From the NCBI RefSeq assembly GCF_029784165.1, contig NC_073696.1, forward strand, positions 109,484,665-109,548,664: a stretch of DNA of 64,000 nucleotides, given 5' to 3'. Positions 20,926-31,110 of this stretch are shown here, piece by piece. Within the stretch, counting starts at the first letter, position 1, and every line of letters starts with the position of its first letter. The notes under the pieces are model-generated. The model was not told the DNA's origin. It worked only from the letters and a program-made list of their open reading frames with translations, and did no database searches. Both the position numbers and the translations under genes were made by a program. The stretch is from Wyeomyia smithii. Lineage: Eukaryota; Arthropoda; Insecta; Diptera; Culicidae.

Positions 20926-21557
20926 AGAACTTGAGCAGCTGGACCGCACACACGAAACACGAAAGTACTACCAAAAACTCAACGGATCCCGCAGAGGCTT
21001 TATCCCACGAGCCGAAATGTGTAGGTGCAACGAACGACGAAGATGTGCCATTCCCAACAAGAAGCGAAGTTAAGGATGCGATCCGGCAGCTCAAGAACAA
21101 CAAAGCGGCCGGAAAAGACGGCATCGGAGCTGAGCTTATTAAGATGGGCCCCGACAAACTGGCTAGCTCGCTGCATCGGCTGATCGTCGAGTTCTGGGAA
21201 ACGTAACAGCTACCGGAGGAGTGGAAAGAAGGGGTTATCTGCCCCATATACAAGAAGGGCGACAAACTAGACAGCGAGAACTATCGAGCGATCACAGTTC
21301 TGAATGCCGCCTACAAAGTGTTTTCTCAGGTCATCTTCCAACGCCTGTCACCATTAGCCAGCAGGTTTGTAGGAATCCACCAAGCCGGCTTCATGGAAGG
21401 ACGGTCTACGACTGACCAAATCTTTACACTGTGGCAGATCCTCCAAAAGTGCCGTGAGTTTAGAGTCCCTACACACCATCTTTTCGTCGATTTTAAAGCG
21501 GCATACGATACAATAAACCGACAAGAGCTATGGAAAATTTTCGTCGAAAACGGCTGA
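20922..21557 (+). pseudogene. RTE reverse transcriptase, N-terminal half, copy A
   Basis: Motifs in order: KNNKAAGKDGIGAELIK, LPEEWKEGVICPIYKKGD, NYRAITVLNAAYKV and FVDFKAAYDTINR (first catalytic Asp). A TAA at 21204-21206 interrupts the frame between the first two motifs, and a TGA ends it near 21557. Confidence 0.9.
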
Positions 21558-21696
21558 CAAGACTGATTAAGGCTACGATAGAGGATGTGAAGTGTTGTGT
21601 GAGAATTTCGGGTAGAACGTCGGACCCATTCGAGTCTCACAGGGGGCTCCGACAAGGTGATGGTCTCTCCTGCTTATTGTCGCGCTAGAGGGTGTT

Positions 21697-22551
21697 ATGA
21701 GACGAGCGGGATTTGACATGCGGGGCACGATTTTCAACAGATCAGGTCAATTTATTTGCTTTGCGGATGACGTGGATATTGTCGGCAGAAAATATGAGAC
21801 GGTGGCAGACCAGTATACCCGACTGAAACGTAAAGCAGATAGGATCGGACTGAAGATTAATACGTCGAAAACTAAGTATATGCTTGCAGGTGGGTCCGAG
21901 CACGACAGGGCACGCCTAGGCAATACGATAACAATCGACGGGGATGAGTTCGAGATGGTCGACGAGTTTGTGTACCTCGGCTCTCTGGTAACTGAACACA
22001 ACGATACCAGCCGGGAGATAAGGAGACGTATTATCAGTGGAAGTCGTGCCTACTATGGGCTCCATAAAAAACTACGGTCGCAAAATCTGTGTCTTCGCAC
22101 CAAGTGTATCCTGTAAAAAACGCTAATAAGACCGGTCGTTCTCTACGGGCATGAGACGTGGACAATGCTCGAGGATGACTTGCGAGCACTCGGAGTTTTT
22201 GAACGTCGGGTGCTAAGAACCATCTTTAGCGGTGTGCAGGAGAACGGAGTGTGGAGGCGTAGGATGAACCACGAGCTTGCGCGCCTCTACGGTGAACCCA
22301 GTATTCAGAAAGTGGCTAAAGCTGGAAGGATACGCTGGGCAGGGCATGTAGCTAGAATGCCGGATAGCTACCCTGCAAAATTGGTGTTCGCTCCAAATCC
22401 GGCGGTAACGAGAAGGCGAGGGGCGCAACGAGCGAGAAGGGTGGACCAGATGGAGCACGATCTGCCAAGTACCGGGTGCCCGCGGAACTGGAGGCAGGCG
22501 GCCATGGACCGAGTGAATTGGCGGAACCACGTTATACAGGCCATGTCGTAG
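21697..22551 (+). pseudogene. RTE reverse transcriptase, C-terminal half, copy A
   Basis: Carries the active-site box FADDVDIVGR at about 21760-21790 with both Asp residues. INTSKTKYMLAGG and DEFVYLGSLVTEHND follow. After a TAA at 22114, the C-terminal domain continues with RVLRTIFSGVQENG and RIRWAGHVARMPD, ending near 22551. The C-terminal motif is characteristic of the RTE group. Confidence 0.9.
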
Positions 22552-22590
22552 GACGTACGGCCATCTAAGTAAGTAAGTAAGTCTGTTACC

Positions 22591-24800
22591 TGTTACAGGC
22601 CGCTGCATCTGACAACGGTTCGGTGGCCGCTGATTTTAACATACGAAGGTGGCAAACTAAGATTGTACCGACGTAAATACAACCTGAATGTGAGAAATGT
22701 CACCAAGCAACCGGTGTTTTCATAATCTTCATTTTTTATTCGAAGCTCATCCAGGAAGGCCGTAGAGGCCTTGTAAATTTTAAAGGTGATTTTAATATCT
22801 ATTTTGGTACTTTTGTGAGAGTGGATTGAAAAACATGTATGTGAAATTCTTTTAAGGGGCCGTGAAGCTCTTTGTCCTTTACAAAGGAGACCGCAGAGCT
22901 ATTTGTGCGTAGCAAAAGGAGTCGCGAACTCAAAAGGTTTGAAACGTTTAACGTGTTAACGTGTTAACTGCTGTTAGATTTCGGGTTTTCGCATGATTGC
23001 AAATATTCTAAATTATTTTAATAACAACAGAATTTCTATTTTTAGCATGAATTCGCACTAAAATATGGTGAACAGTATTTCCAGTTTCAGTAACACTGAG
23101 TATTACTAGCACCTCTAGCGGGTATAAACAACCGCACCGCGGTTACAATCCGGTTGTCATTACAAACCGCATAACGTGGAACTGCATTTCGTGCAAAATA
23201 TGAAACCCCGAAGCGTATAAGATGACTTGATAGAGTGCAACCTGGGGCCCTGGCGCAAATAATTTCGCTTAACCGGCACTTCCACGCTTGCTGGTTTCCT
23301 GTCCCTTCAAAACACGCAGCGGACGAGTGCCTTTGTGTGGCTTTTCTATTATGAGCCACTTCCTACACCTACTTGTCAACGTCACGGAGAGTTGGTAGAA
23401 TAGAGAATATTACGCGGAAGTCTTGCCAAAATTTATGCTATTTAAGCATTTTGATTACAAGCAAAGTGACACCGATGAATGTTTCCCGAGGGCCCCCACG
23501 TTAGTTTATACCTCGTGCGCATCTTTCGCATCCGTTCACCAGCTAACCGGTCGAGGCATGCATCAGTCAGCTGGCCAGGTGAGTTGAAATTAGAAAAGCT
23601 GCCACATAATAGCAGACCCCATCAACGTAGAAACCGTCCCCATAGTGGCACCCACTGTCCAGAGAGAGAAGTAGTGCAAATACTGCGCTGTTGTACTGCT
23701 CAAATTAAACACTGCTTATAGGAACGTTTTAAGTTCAGAAGTTGCGATAGCAGTATAGAATCATTAATCAGTGCGATAAAAATAACTCAAATGGTATTCA
23801 AGTATACAAGTACATAATGAAAATCAATTCAGACCAGCTCAACATATCACAAGTAATTTCTGCACCTTAACAAAACTTTCCCGCTCTTGAAATTTTCAAT
23901 GGCAATTTATCTGTGACTCTAAATGATCTGAATTCGCGTTACATATGACACTTTCCCGCTAAGCGATATTCTATGGCCCCGTTCGTCATGTTGACAATTA
24001 AAATTCCTGCACCACGCTGCCCCCAGAGAAGTATCAGTGGACAGATGTATGCTGGCAGCAGACACAGTTCCTGCAGGAAGAGTTTAGACAAGTCAAATTT
24101 AATTTATCTCCAACGAGCTGCGTTTACTCATGCACATCTGCATATTCTCACACATGCAAATGAACGTTACTTCATCACATCACATTCTCACAAACCAACT
24201 TTGACTTCCGGCGAGTTGGCGAAGCCCCCGGACAGCTTGCTCTAATATATCTGGTGGAACGGTGACAGTTGGTGCGGAAAACAGACACTAGAGAATTCAA
24301 AAGTTTTGATTTGTTTTCAACTTCAGATCGGGGCATTTGATTTAAACGTGCGGCCACTCCGTGTCGTTTATAACTATTGCAAATACATTGTTAGTTTCTA
24401 TCGTTTGATGAAGGAAATTAAAAACCTAGAAGTGATGAAAAGCAAAAATGCATCAAATAAATAATGTTATGCATTGTTTGGTTTAATTTGGCAATTAATA
24501 TGGCTGTAGAATCTTAAAAACAAGTAAGCTCATGGCTGTACCTCCAACAGCACTTCAAAACTTGCAACGTATAATAATTTCAAAATTTATTATTTTCTGG
24601 TGAACAAAAGTGTATGTACAGGCCTGAGTCCCACGATTAGGATTTTTTTTTAAATTATATTCCCACAGACATTTAAGAAACGAGTGTGTAAATACGGAGG
24701 AGACCGCAAGCGACATGATGGTAGTGAGCGGGTTGGATACTGCTTCAGACAACCTAATGCGGATGATATGCGAAAACCCGAATACATGGGGCTGTTAGTG
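22591..24800. other. Unassigned region
   Basis: About 2.2 kb with no recognised gene, transposon end or RNA gene. Open frames of 80-90 codons near 23087-23359, 23479-23721 and 23973-24245 lack family signatures and overlap one another on opposite strands. A short direct repeat AACGTGTTA lies near 22949-22967. Confidence 0.45.
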
Positions 24801-25147
24801 CGGCCACCTCGCAAAAAGTTTTAAAGTTGCAGAATAGGCGTCAGTTTGACCACTGACATGCCGGTGTTAGGTATCTGCCAGACTCCATGTAGCCTGAAAG
24901 GCTTAACTTCTAACTGCGCCTCTAAAGGTTCTCCTTGGTTCAGTCTAGCCTTTACGAATAGACTTGAGTTAATTAGAACTGGAGCAGAGGGTCCAAAGCG
25001 CCTGAGAAGGAGGATGGTTGTAACAGCTCCTAACCATGGCTGTTACGTAAAATCCAATGGTTAAAAAAACCCTAAGCTAACGGAGCCTGTGGAGTACCAG
25101 GGCACTCTTCACAGTAATTAGCCCTTACTGCATCACGCGGGTCACTG

Positions 25148-26383
25148 ATGCAGCGGACTCTTCTTTACCCAGCGACTCGTGAAAATTTTATGAACGACTT
25201 CAATTTAGAAAATCCGGCCACCGGCAGCCTTTCTTTGCCGGTACCCATGGACTTATCGGAGCGCAGTCCTATAAAAACAAACGCACCGGGCGGAACGGAG
25301 GAGATGGAGCATGAGGACGACTTTAAACTTCAGCAGCGAATCGCTGGACGGAGGACCCTCTGCTACATCCCTAGTCCTACGTTCTCCACAAGGGAATGAC
25401 GAAAGTCAAATGGACTTACTTCCCGGTCCACAGACAAGGCGCGATGACGAAGGGAAACCCGAATCATCGGCACCCCTTGTCCAGCGACTTTCTAACGCAC
25501 AAAGGCGGCAACTGAGCAAAAATCTTCGCTCCGGTCTCTTGTACGAAGAAGCTAGCCCTCCTTCCGACAGAGCAGCTTGCTCAATCGAACCAAGTCGCCG
25601 TCAAGCGACAGCGGTCGGACGACTTGGTGTCCCCAAACACCAGTACTAAGTGTCCACAGCCTAAAAAACTGCGGAACGACACTGGTTTGGGGTCATCGGG
25701 TTCGAAGCCGCTCCCGACGGCCACATATAGGGACATGGTGGGAGCTATAAGCCTTGCGGTTATTTCTGCTACCCACCCCAGCTCCCTACTCACAACGGAC
25801 CAGCCGGACCTCCATCCTCGATCACATTGCGGACCAGGAAAATCAAACTACCAGGCCCAAGTTTAACGGTGGCCATCTAAAAAATGGCTTCCTGCAACTT
25901 GCCTGTGCCGACAACGACACAGTGCAGTGGTTGGAAAGGGAGGTACCTTCCCTCGTACCGTGGGAGGGAGCACAGCCTCGTGTATACCACATGAAGGATC
26001 TGCCGAAGGCCAGACGCTATGTCGGTTACTTCGCGAACAGTGCGAACTCTCCGGACGAGAAGATTCTTCGTTCACTCCAGAATCAGAACGACCATCTCTC
26101 TACCAAAATGTGGCGAGTCTGTAACCGCAAATTGGTAAAGACCTTGGTCGAACTAGTTCTGGATATTGACGAAGAATCGGCCAAACTCGTTGAGAGTAGA
26201 AATAATAAACTGCACTACGGTTTCGGCAAAGCACGCATCCGAAAGGCAAGCGGAAGGCCGAACGTCACAGGCAGGGAAGACTCCGTCGCAATGTTAGGGA
26301 AGGTACGTGCGGGTAACTCCTCCGGGAGTACTCTGCCACCACCCAAACGCAAACCTGCGGTTGGGAAGGTACGCGCAGGATGA
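25148..26383 (+). pseudogene. Gag-like ORF1 of R1/LOA-type element
   Basis: The reading passes through three frames (segments near 25148-25399, 25311-25649 and 25624-26383), so it is broken. The conserved part lies at about 25700-26200: TATYRDMVGAISLAV, FNGGHLKNGFLQLACAD, VQWLEREVPSLVPWEGA and KRLVK-like sequence, the DUF4780 pattern of LOA/R1 Gag proteins. The Pro/Lys-rich C-terminus includes a local duplication of the GKVRAG segment near 26300-26383. Gag of these elements binds the element RNA and helps nuclear entry. Confidence 0.75.
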
Positions 26384-26689
26384 TCCCCCGAGAGTTCCCT
26401 GTTACCACCCAAACAACGCAATCCCGCGGCTGCTCGGACGGTTCCGCAGAAGACTCGCAAGAGTGTGAAGCATCAACCACCGAACAGTCGCACCCCCCGG
26501 AGTCAAAAACCGCCACAGTGTGCGCGACGACCTTCTGTTGCCAATCGACTGCTGCAACCGAAGCCGAACAGTGAGGAAGAGCAACTTCCATCAACCAGCC
26601 AAACCGCTGTTGGCAGCCGTCAGCCAATACCCGGATCATCTTCCGATCCGGACAAAGACGGCAACATAACTGCAAAGTGAGCAGCCTTC

Positions 26690-27572
26690 GCTGCGTGCAA
26701 GCGAATCTCCATCACGCAAAAGGCACCTCGGGTGTTCTTTGCAGGAGATTCGCCAAAGAGCACCTAGCGGCTGCATTCATCCAGGAGCCGTGGATCAACG
26801 AATCCAAGCTCTCGGACTTAACGCTCCTAACGGTAGGTTAATCTACTGTGACACACAGTCCAAACCAAGGACTGCAATTCTGCTAAATAGAGAACTAAAA
26901 TTTTTACCTATTACAGAATTTATCCAACGCGACGTCGTTGCCGTCACGGTTGAAGTACCGACAACCAGAGGAAAGCAGGAGATGATTGTCGCGTCGGCTT
27001 ACATCCCGGGCGACCAAGGTGATATACCGCCACCCGAAGTTGCTGCGCTCGTGCGGTACTGCAAGGCCATCAACAAGCCGTTTCTGATCGGCTGCGACGC
27101 CAACGCCCACCACACGATCTGGGGCAGCTCGGACACCAACACTAGGGGTGAGTACCTACTTGAATATCTTACTTCTTACGATGTCAATGTATGTAATGTA
27201 GGGAATAACCCCACTTTTATCGACGCTATCAGACAGGAGGTCCTTGATCTCACTCTGTGTAGCGCCTCTATTTCTGAAAGGATTAAAAATTGGCATGTCT
27301 CCGATGAACCTAGTTTGTCGGACCACAGACACATCGTTTTTAATATAGAGGCTAACCCTCTGAAAAGAGAGCTGTTCAGTAATCCTAAGAATACAGATTG
27401 GGAATCCTTTAAGGAACACCTGATCGATTCACGAACTTTCAGTTACAGCAACATTCGAAATTCAGTTGACCCGAATTCGGCAGCAAATGATCTACAAAAC
27501 AGAATCATGGATGCTTCCGACGCAAACTGTCAACTAACACAGCGGTCAGTATGCCGTGACGTACCCTGGTGA
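26690..27572 (+). pseudogene. Endonuclease domain of R1/LOA-type element
   Basis: The domain starts near 26690 with VQANLHHAKGTSG and AAFIQEPWIN (metal-binding Glu in QEP). It shifts frame near 26830 and continues with IVASAYIPGD, LIGCDANAHHTIWGSSD, RGEYLLEYL, VLDLTLCS and EPSLSDHRHI. The final SDH motif supplies catalytic residues of APE-like endonucleases. A TGA follows at 27570. Confidence 0.85.
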
Positions 27573-28036
27573 AATGATCAACTTAGTGACCTTCGTCGGG
27601 AAACTAGACGGGTGTTCAACAGGGTAAAAGTCAGGTCTAACTGGGACGACTACAGGGCGTCCCTCACTAATTACAACGCCGAGCTACGCAAGGCTAAACG
27701 AAAATGCAGAGTTAGTTTCTGAGAAAGAATCCAAACTCTGCCGGAAGCTATGCGGCTCCAAAAGGCGATGTCCAAAGACCATACTAACGGTTTAGGACAA
27801 GTGAGGAAAGAGGATGGATGCCTCACTGTCACTACCGAGGAGACACTGGAGGTTCTTATGAACACCCACTTTCCTGGATCGACAGAGACCGCTCATTCGA
27901 CCCTATGAAGTCTCCAGGTCCAGACGGCATACTACCCATCTTTCTACAAAAATCGGCCGCAGTTATCATGTCTGAACTCATCAACCTCTTCAGAGCCAGC
28001 TTTATCCTGGGCCATATTCCGGATAACTGGCTGAAG
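27573..28036 (+). pseudogene. Start of reverse transcriptase of R1/LOA-type element
   Basis: After a stop the frame continues with SDLRRETRRVFNR-type linker sequence and a second stop near 27721. The RT fingers motif KSPGPDGILPIFLQK follows at about 27907-27951, then IPDNWLKVEVV. The catalytic FADD region is missing because the element is cut at the junction with RTE-derived sequence near 28036. Confidence 0.8.
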
Positions 28037-28290
28037 GTGGAGGTAGTGTTAGGTGATCGAAAGGTGGGAGCAGCAATTTGATGAACATCTGAACGGCAAT
28101 TCAGTAGAGCGCGAGGACGGTATGACAACTGATCTAGGTGCACGAGCAGAAGACAACAAGATTCCAGCCCCCGATCTCCAGGAGGTGAAGGAGGAGATTG
28201 GCCGGCTGAAAACCAATAAAGCTGCTGGAGTGGACTGGTTGGAGCCGTTCCGACAAACTAACGCGGGGTGGTCAAAGCAACGATGGATTG
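28037..28290 (+). pseudogene. RTE fragment fused to the R1/LOA-type element
   Basis: The sequence reads VIERWEQQFDEHLNGNS and DLQEVKEEIGRLKTNKAAGVDW, the pre-RT and first RT motif of the RTE elements here. An internal deletion then joins it to a piece matching the later FPDKLTRLIKATLD segment. It ends at the TIR element that starts at 28297. Confidence 0.8.
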
Positions 28291-28296
28291 TTCTAA

Positions 28297-29280
28297 ACTG
28301 CCCATAATTCAAAAATTGGCCAATATGCTATTTTTACCAATATCGAGAAAACAGTTTCTCGTGATGGTACACACCCTAAACAAGGTCCCTACGGAAGCCG
28401 ACTGTCAAAAAATGCATTTGGGAAGGCAGCAAATGTGAAACAATTTTGGCTAATATCCAAAATAATTGAAAAGTTGGCGAGTATCCAATATGTTTCTACC
28501 TGTGGCATGTTCACGAACCAGTGCATTATTACTGTGCTGTGTTTCGTCTAACTTTCGAAAGTGTGTTGTAGCCTGGTGGTAACTGGCGACAGGTAAGCGG
28601 TCGTAAGGCCCTTGCATCAAATTACATTTTTTTACGAAGATGAAAATGATACTACAAGAATTTATTTGTTGTGCTGCGAAACCCAATGATCAAAACGTGT
28701 GACTGTTTCCTTCTGTCATAAATCTTTACATTTGAAAAAATGATATTTAGCTCTTTGATTAGCAGTAATATGAGCAAAGAGAAGATTCAGCTTTCATTTT
28801 GGATTTGATGAGAAAAAGTAGGAAAGTGGATTGTGAGATTACCAAGAATAATAATGTTTTCGTTATATTGTTATTTTATTGCACGTAACAATTGTCTCGT
28901 CGTCCTTTTCATTCTCACTTGTGGTTCCGTGTTGTTTTATTATATTTAAAACCATTTTCATCACCAACGAGCACGATATAATTCACATCGTATGGATATG
29001 GATATTAGCCAAATTGCACACCGGTTTGTCAACTGACCTTTTGTTTATAATTGGAAAAAAAACGGCTACTGCGTTGAAAAGACGTGGCGGATGGAATTTT
29101 CCTGCAGAGTTCTATGTTTCAACTCAACGGCAAGGTTCCAGCATATATGAAGGGTGATATACTCAATAAAAAAGTTGTCATGAACAGTCAAAATATGTTG
29201 TACCAACAGAAAACTTTCAAATGCGTTTTTCTCGATTTGATGTCTATGGCATATTAGCCAATTTTTGAATTATGGGCAGT
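28297..29280. mobile_element. Non-autonomous TIR element (984 bp)
   Basis: The 32-bp ends ACTGCCCATAATTCAAAAAT (28297) and the inverted ATTTTTGAATTATGGGCAGT (to 29280) pair with one mismatch over 32 bp. The interior has no recognised transposase. The target duplication is not clear; TATA follows on the right only. It interrupts the RTE fragment. Confidence 0.85.
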
Positions 29281-29625
29281 ATACGGCTACAACGGGACTT
29301 GTTTAGCAGCCAACCAAAGTTTTTTCATCACTAGCGGACCACCTTTCATTTTAATCACTAAACAAAATCACTCACTACACTAAGAAGACTTTAATCTTTG
29401 AAATGTTCACCTCAAATTTCCTAAAACAAGCTTGAATTAGCAGAAATATATGAGATGAATTTCTACAATTCCTAAATTTCAACTGTATGTATTTTCATCT
29501 GTTCTCACTGCGTTGAAGAAAATCAAAAGTTGCCAAATCAGTTTCTGTTAACACGAAAAAACCATATCGAAAATGTTGAATTATTCCGACATAATTGACA
29601 TAAATCTTCAGCACTGTAGTGGTAC

Positions 29626-29931
29626 CTACACAGTAAAAAAAAAATTACATTACTTTAAATGCACATAAATGGAGCATTGGAAACCATGTAATATTCTGTG
29701 CGGCATTATATTCACATGCAATGTAAATGAATATATTGTGAATTTGCAAGCATTACATTCGAAGCTTTTAGTTTATATCAATTAACGTACAAATTTACAT
29801 AGCTTACAACGATTCTGTATAGTGCATTATTAACGGTGTGAAATTGTATATGTTTTTCACTTTATGTGCTAGAAACCGTTATGTGCTTTCATTTATATTA
29901 GTTGTAAATTTCATTTTTTGGTACTGTGTAG
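29626..29931. mobile_element. Nested MITE, CTACACAGTA ends (306 bp)
   Basis: The left end CTACACAGTAAAAAAAA and the inverted right end TTTTTTGGTACTGTGTAG share a 10-bp perfect terminus. The related copy near 52430 has no insertion here, so it acts as an empty site. Confidence 0.8.
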
Positions 29932-30049
29932 GTTACCAATTTTGCACGTAAACAACTACAGCGGATATCTAGGTAACCTACTACGACGGACTGCGGCTAC
30001 GTTCATTCATGCTAATGTGATTCATTTATGATTAACAGTGTGATGAATT

Positions 30050-30330
30050 TGTGGTCCCCGTGGCTCTGTGGTTAGCGATGTCGGTCGGCTAGCTCTCCCA
30101 CACGGTTCTGATATCGGGTTTGATTCCCGATCGAGTCGAGGATCTTTTCGAGCTGGAAATTTTCTTGACTCAGCACTGGGGCACGGTGTATCGTTGTACT
30201 TATCCTACAACATGCAAAATGTGCCAAAAACAATATCGATAACGAATTCTCTTAACTAAAATCTAGTTGATCGAGACTGCTATTAGCCCCCAGGCTAAGC
30301 GTGCGATATTGTTGTTGTTGTTTGTGAATA
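30050..30330 (+). mobile_element. tRNA-derived SINE
   Basis: An A-box-like TGGCTCTGTGG (30061-30071) and a B-box-like GGTTTGATTCC (30118-30128) are spaced as in a tRNA-type RNA polymerase III promoter. A non-tRNA body follows, ending in a GTT repeat (30309-30323). The related repeat copy near 52554 lacks this segment. Confidence 0.85.
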
Positions 30331-30599
30331 TGGGGGCGTCGTGAGATGAATAATTGAGCAGTGATTCAAGTTTTGAGATGGATATGGAAGCGTTTTGAAA
30401 AATGGTTTGTTTTACAAAATTCAGGATAAATCTAGCTAATTTCACAAAATATACAATGCTAAACTTCCATAAGAGCACGTGAGCATATTTAGTTTATTTG
30501 TTCAATGATTTCGTGAAAATTTGGTGTTTAATCCATACATTCTTCGTGAATATCGGCTTAATGAGATGAATAATGGAGCAGTTCCCCTATTTTCAAAAA

Positions 30600-30834
30600 T
30601 CCTCTATTCAGGAATATTTAAGAAAGCATTGGCATTGGAAAGCGCGCTGCATTGAGTCAGGGACCTACGCCCGACTTAAAGCCGAAGTTAGTCGAATCCG
30701 GCGATGAGCTTGAGGTGGGATTTTAGGGTAATTGCCAACAATCACACCAGCGAAGAGAGCCAGAGACACACACAGTTTTTGCTTCGGAAGACACTTTGAT
30801 CAAATCAAGTGCATCGACACAAGAAGTTGACGTT
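30600..30834. other. Unassigned spacer
   Basis: Short stretch of unclear origin before RTE debris; no gene seen. Confidence 0.4.
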
Positions 30835-31110
30835 GTACGAAACTCTGATAAGACCAGTAGTCCTCTACGGAATCAAGACAACAACGCTTCTCGTGGAGAA
30901 TACCATACGACAACCCTGTGAAATCGTTTCTTTTCAGCAACCCTTCCGGTACCAGAAATGAAGAGAAGCAGCGTGCGCGATGGCTCGATTATATCGAAGT
31001 GCGGGTGATGAGACGCCTGGGTAATTGGCGGAACACAGCCCACAACCGAGCAATATGGCGACAACGTATTGTGCCGTGTCAAATAAATGTTGTGTGAACA
31101 AAAAAAAAAT
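30835..31110 (+). pseudogene. RTE 3'-end fragment
   Basis: It encodes LYETLIRPVVLYGIK-like sequence, an internal deletion near 30900, then NPVKSFLFSNPSGTRN, QRARWLDYIEVRVMRRLGNW and a short poly-A run at about 31101-31110. This is the C-terminal end of the RTE reverse transcriptase found in copies A and B. Confidence 0.85.

Larger units (their letters stand above)
19366..22579 (+). mobile_element. RTE-type non-LTR retrotransposon, full-length copy A
   Basis: The 3,214-bp element is bounded by an 11-bp target duplication AGTCTGTTACC (19355-19365 and 22580-22590). It ends in a short AAGT-type tandem tail rather than poly-A, as expected for RTE elements. It encodes an apurinic endonuclease and a reverse transcriptase with the RIRWAGHVARMP C-terminal motif, and no RNase H. 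Several frameshifts and stops make it inactive. The 5' untranslated part (19366 to about 19780) is homologous to copy B at 33608. Confidence 0.9.
24845..28036 (+). mobile_element. R1/LOA-like non-LTR retrotransposon, 3'-truncated and decayed
   Basis: The order is a Gag-like protein with a DUF4780-type domain, an endonuclease, and the first part of a reverse transcriptase. The RT is cut off after IPDNWLKVEVV near 28036, where RTE-derived sequence starts. The 5' limit is not defined; 24845 is where element-like untranslated sequence seems to begin. No target duplication was found. The clade (R1, LOA or related) is inferred from gag and endonuclease similarity. Confidence 0.8.
29312..30588. mobile_element. 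MITE family 'AGGGGAACTG', copy 1 with nested insertions
   Basis: The body is about 90% alike to 52125-52727. The right end GAGATGAATAATGGAGCAG followed by TTCCCCT is the inverse of the left end of copy 2 (AGGGGAACTGTTCCATTATT). Copy 1 lacks its left end and carries two insertions absent from copy 2: a MITE (29626-29931) and a tRNA-SINE (about 30050-30330). Confidence 0.8.
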
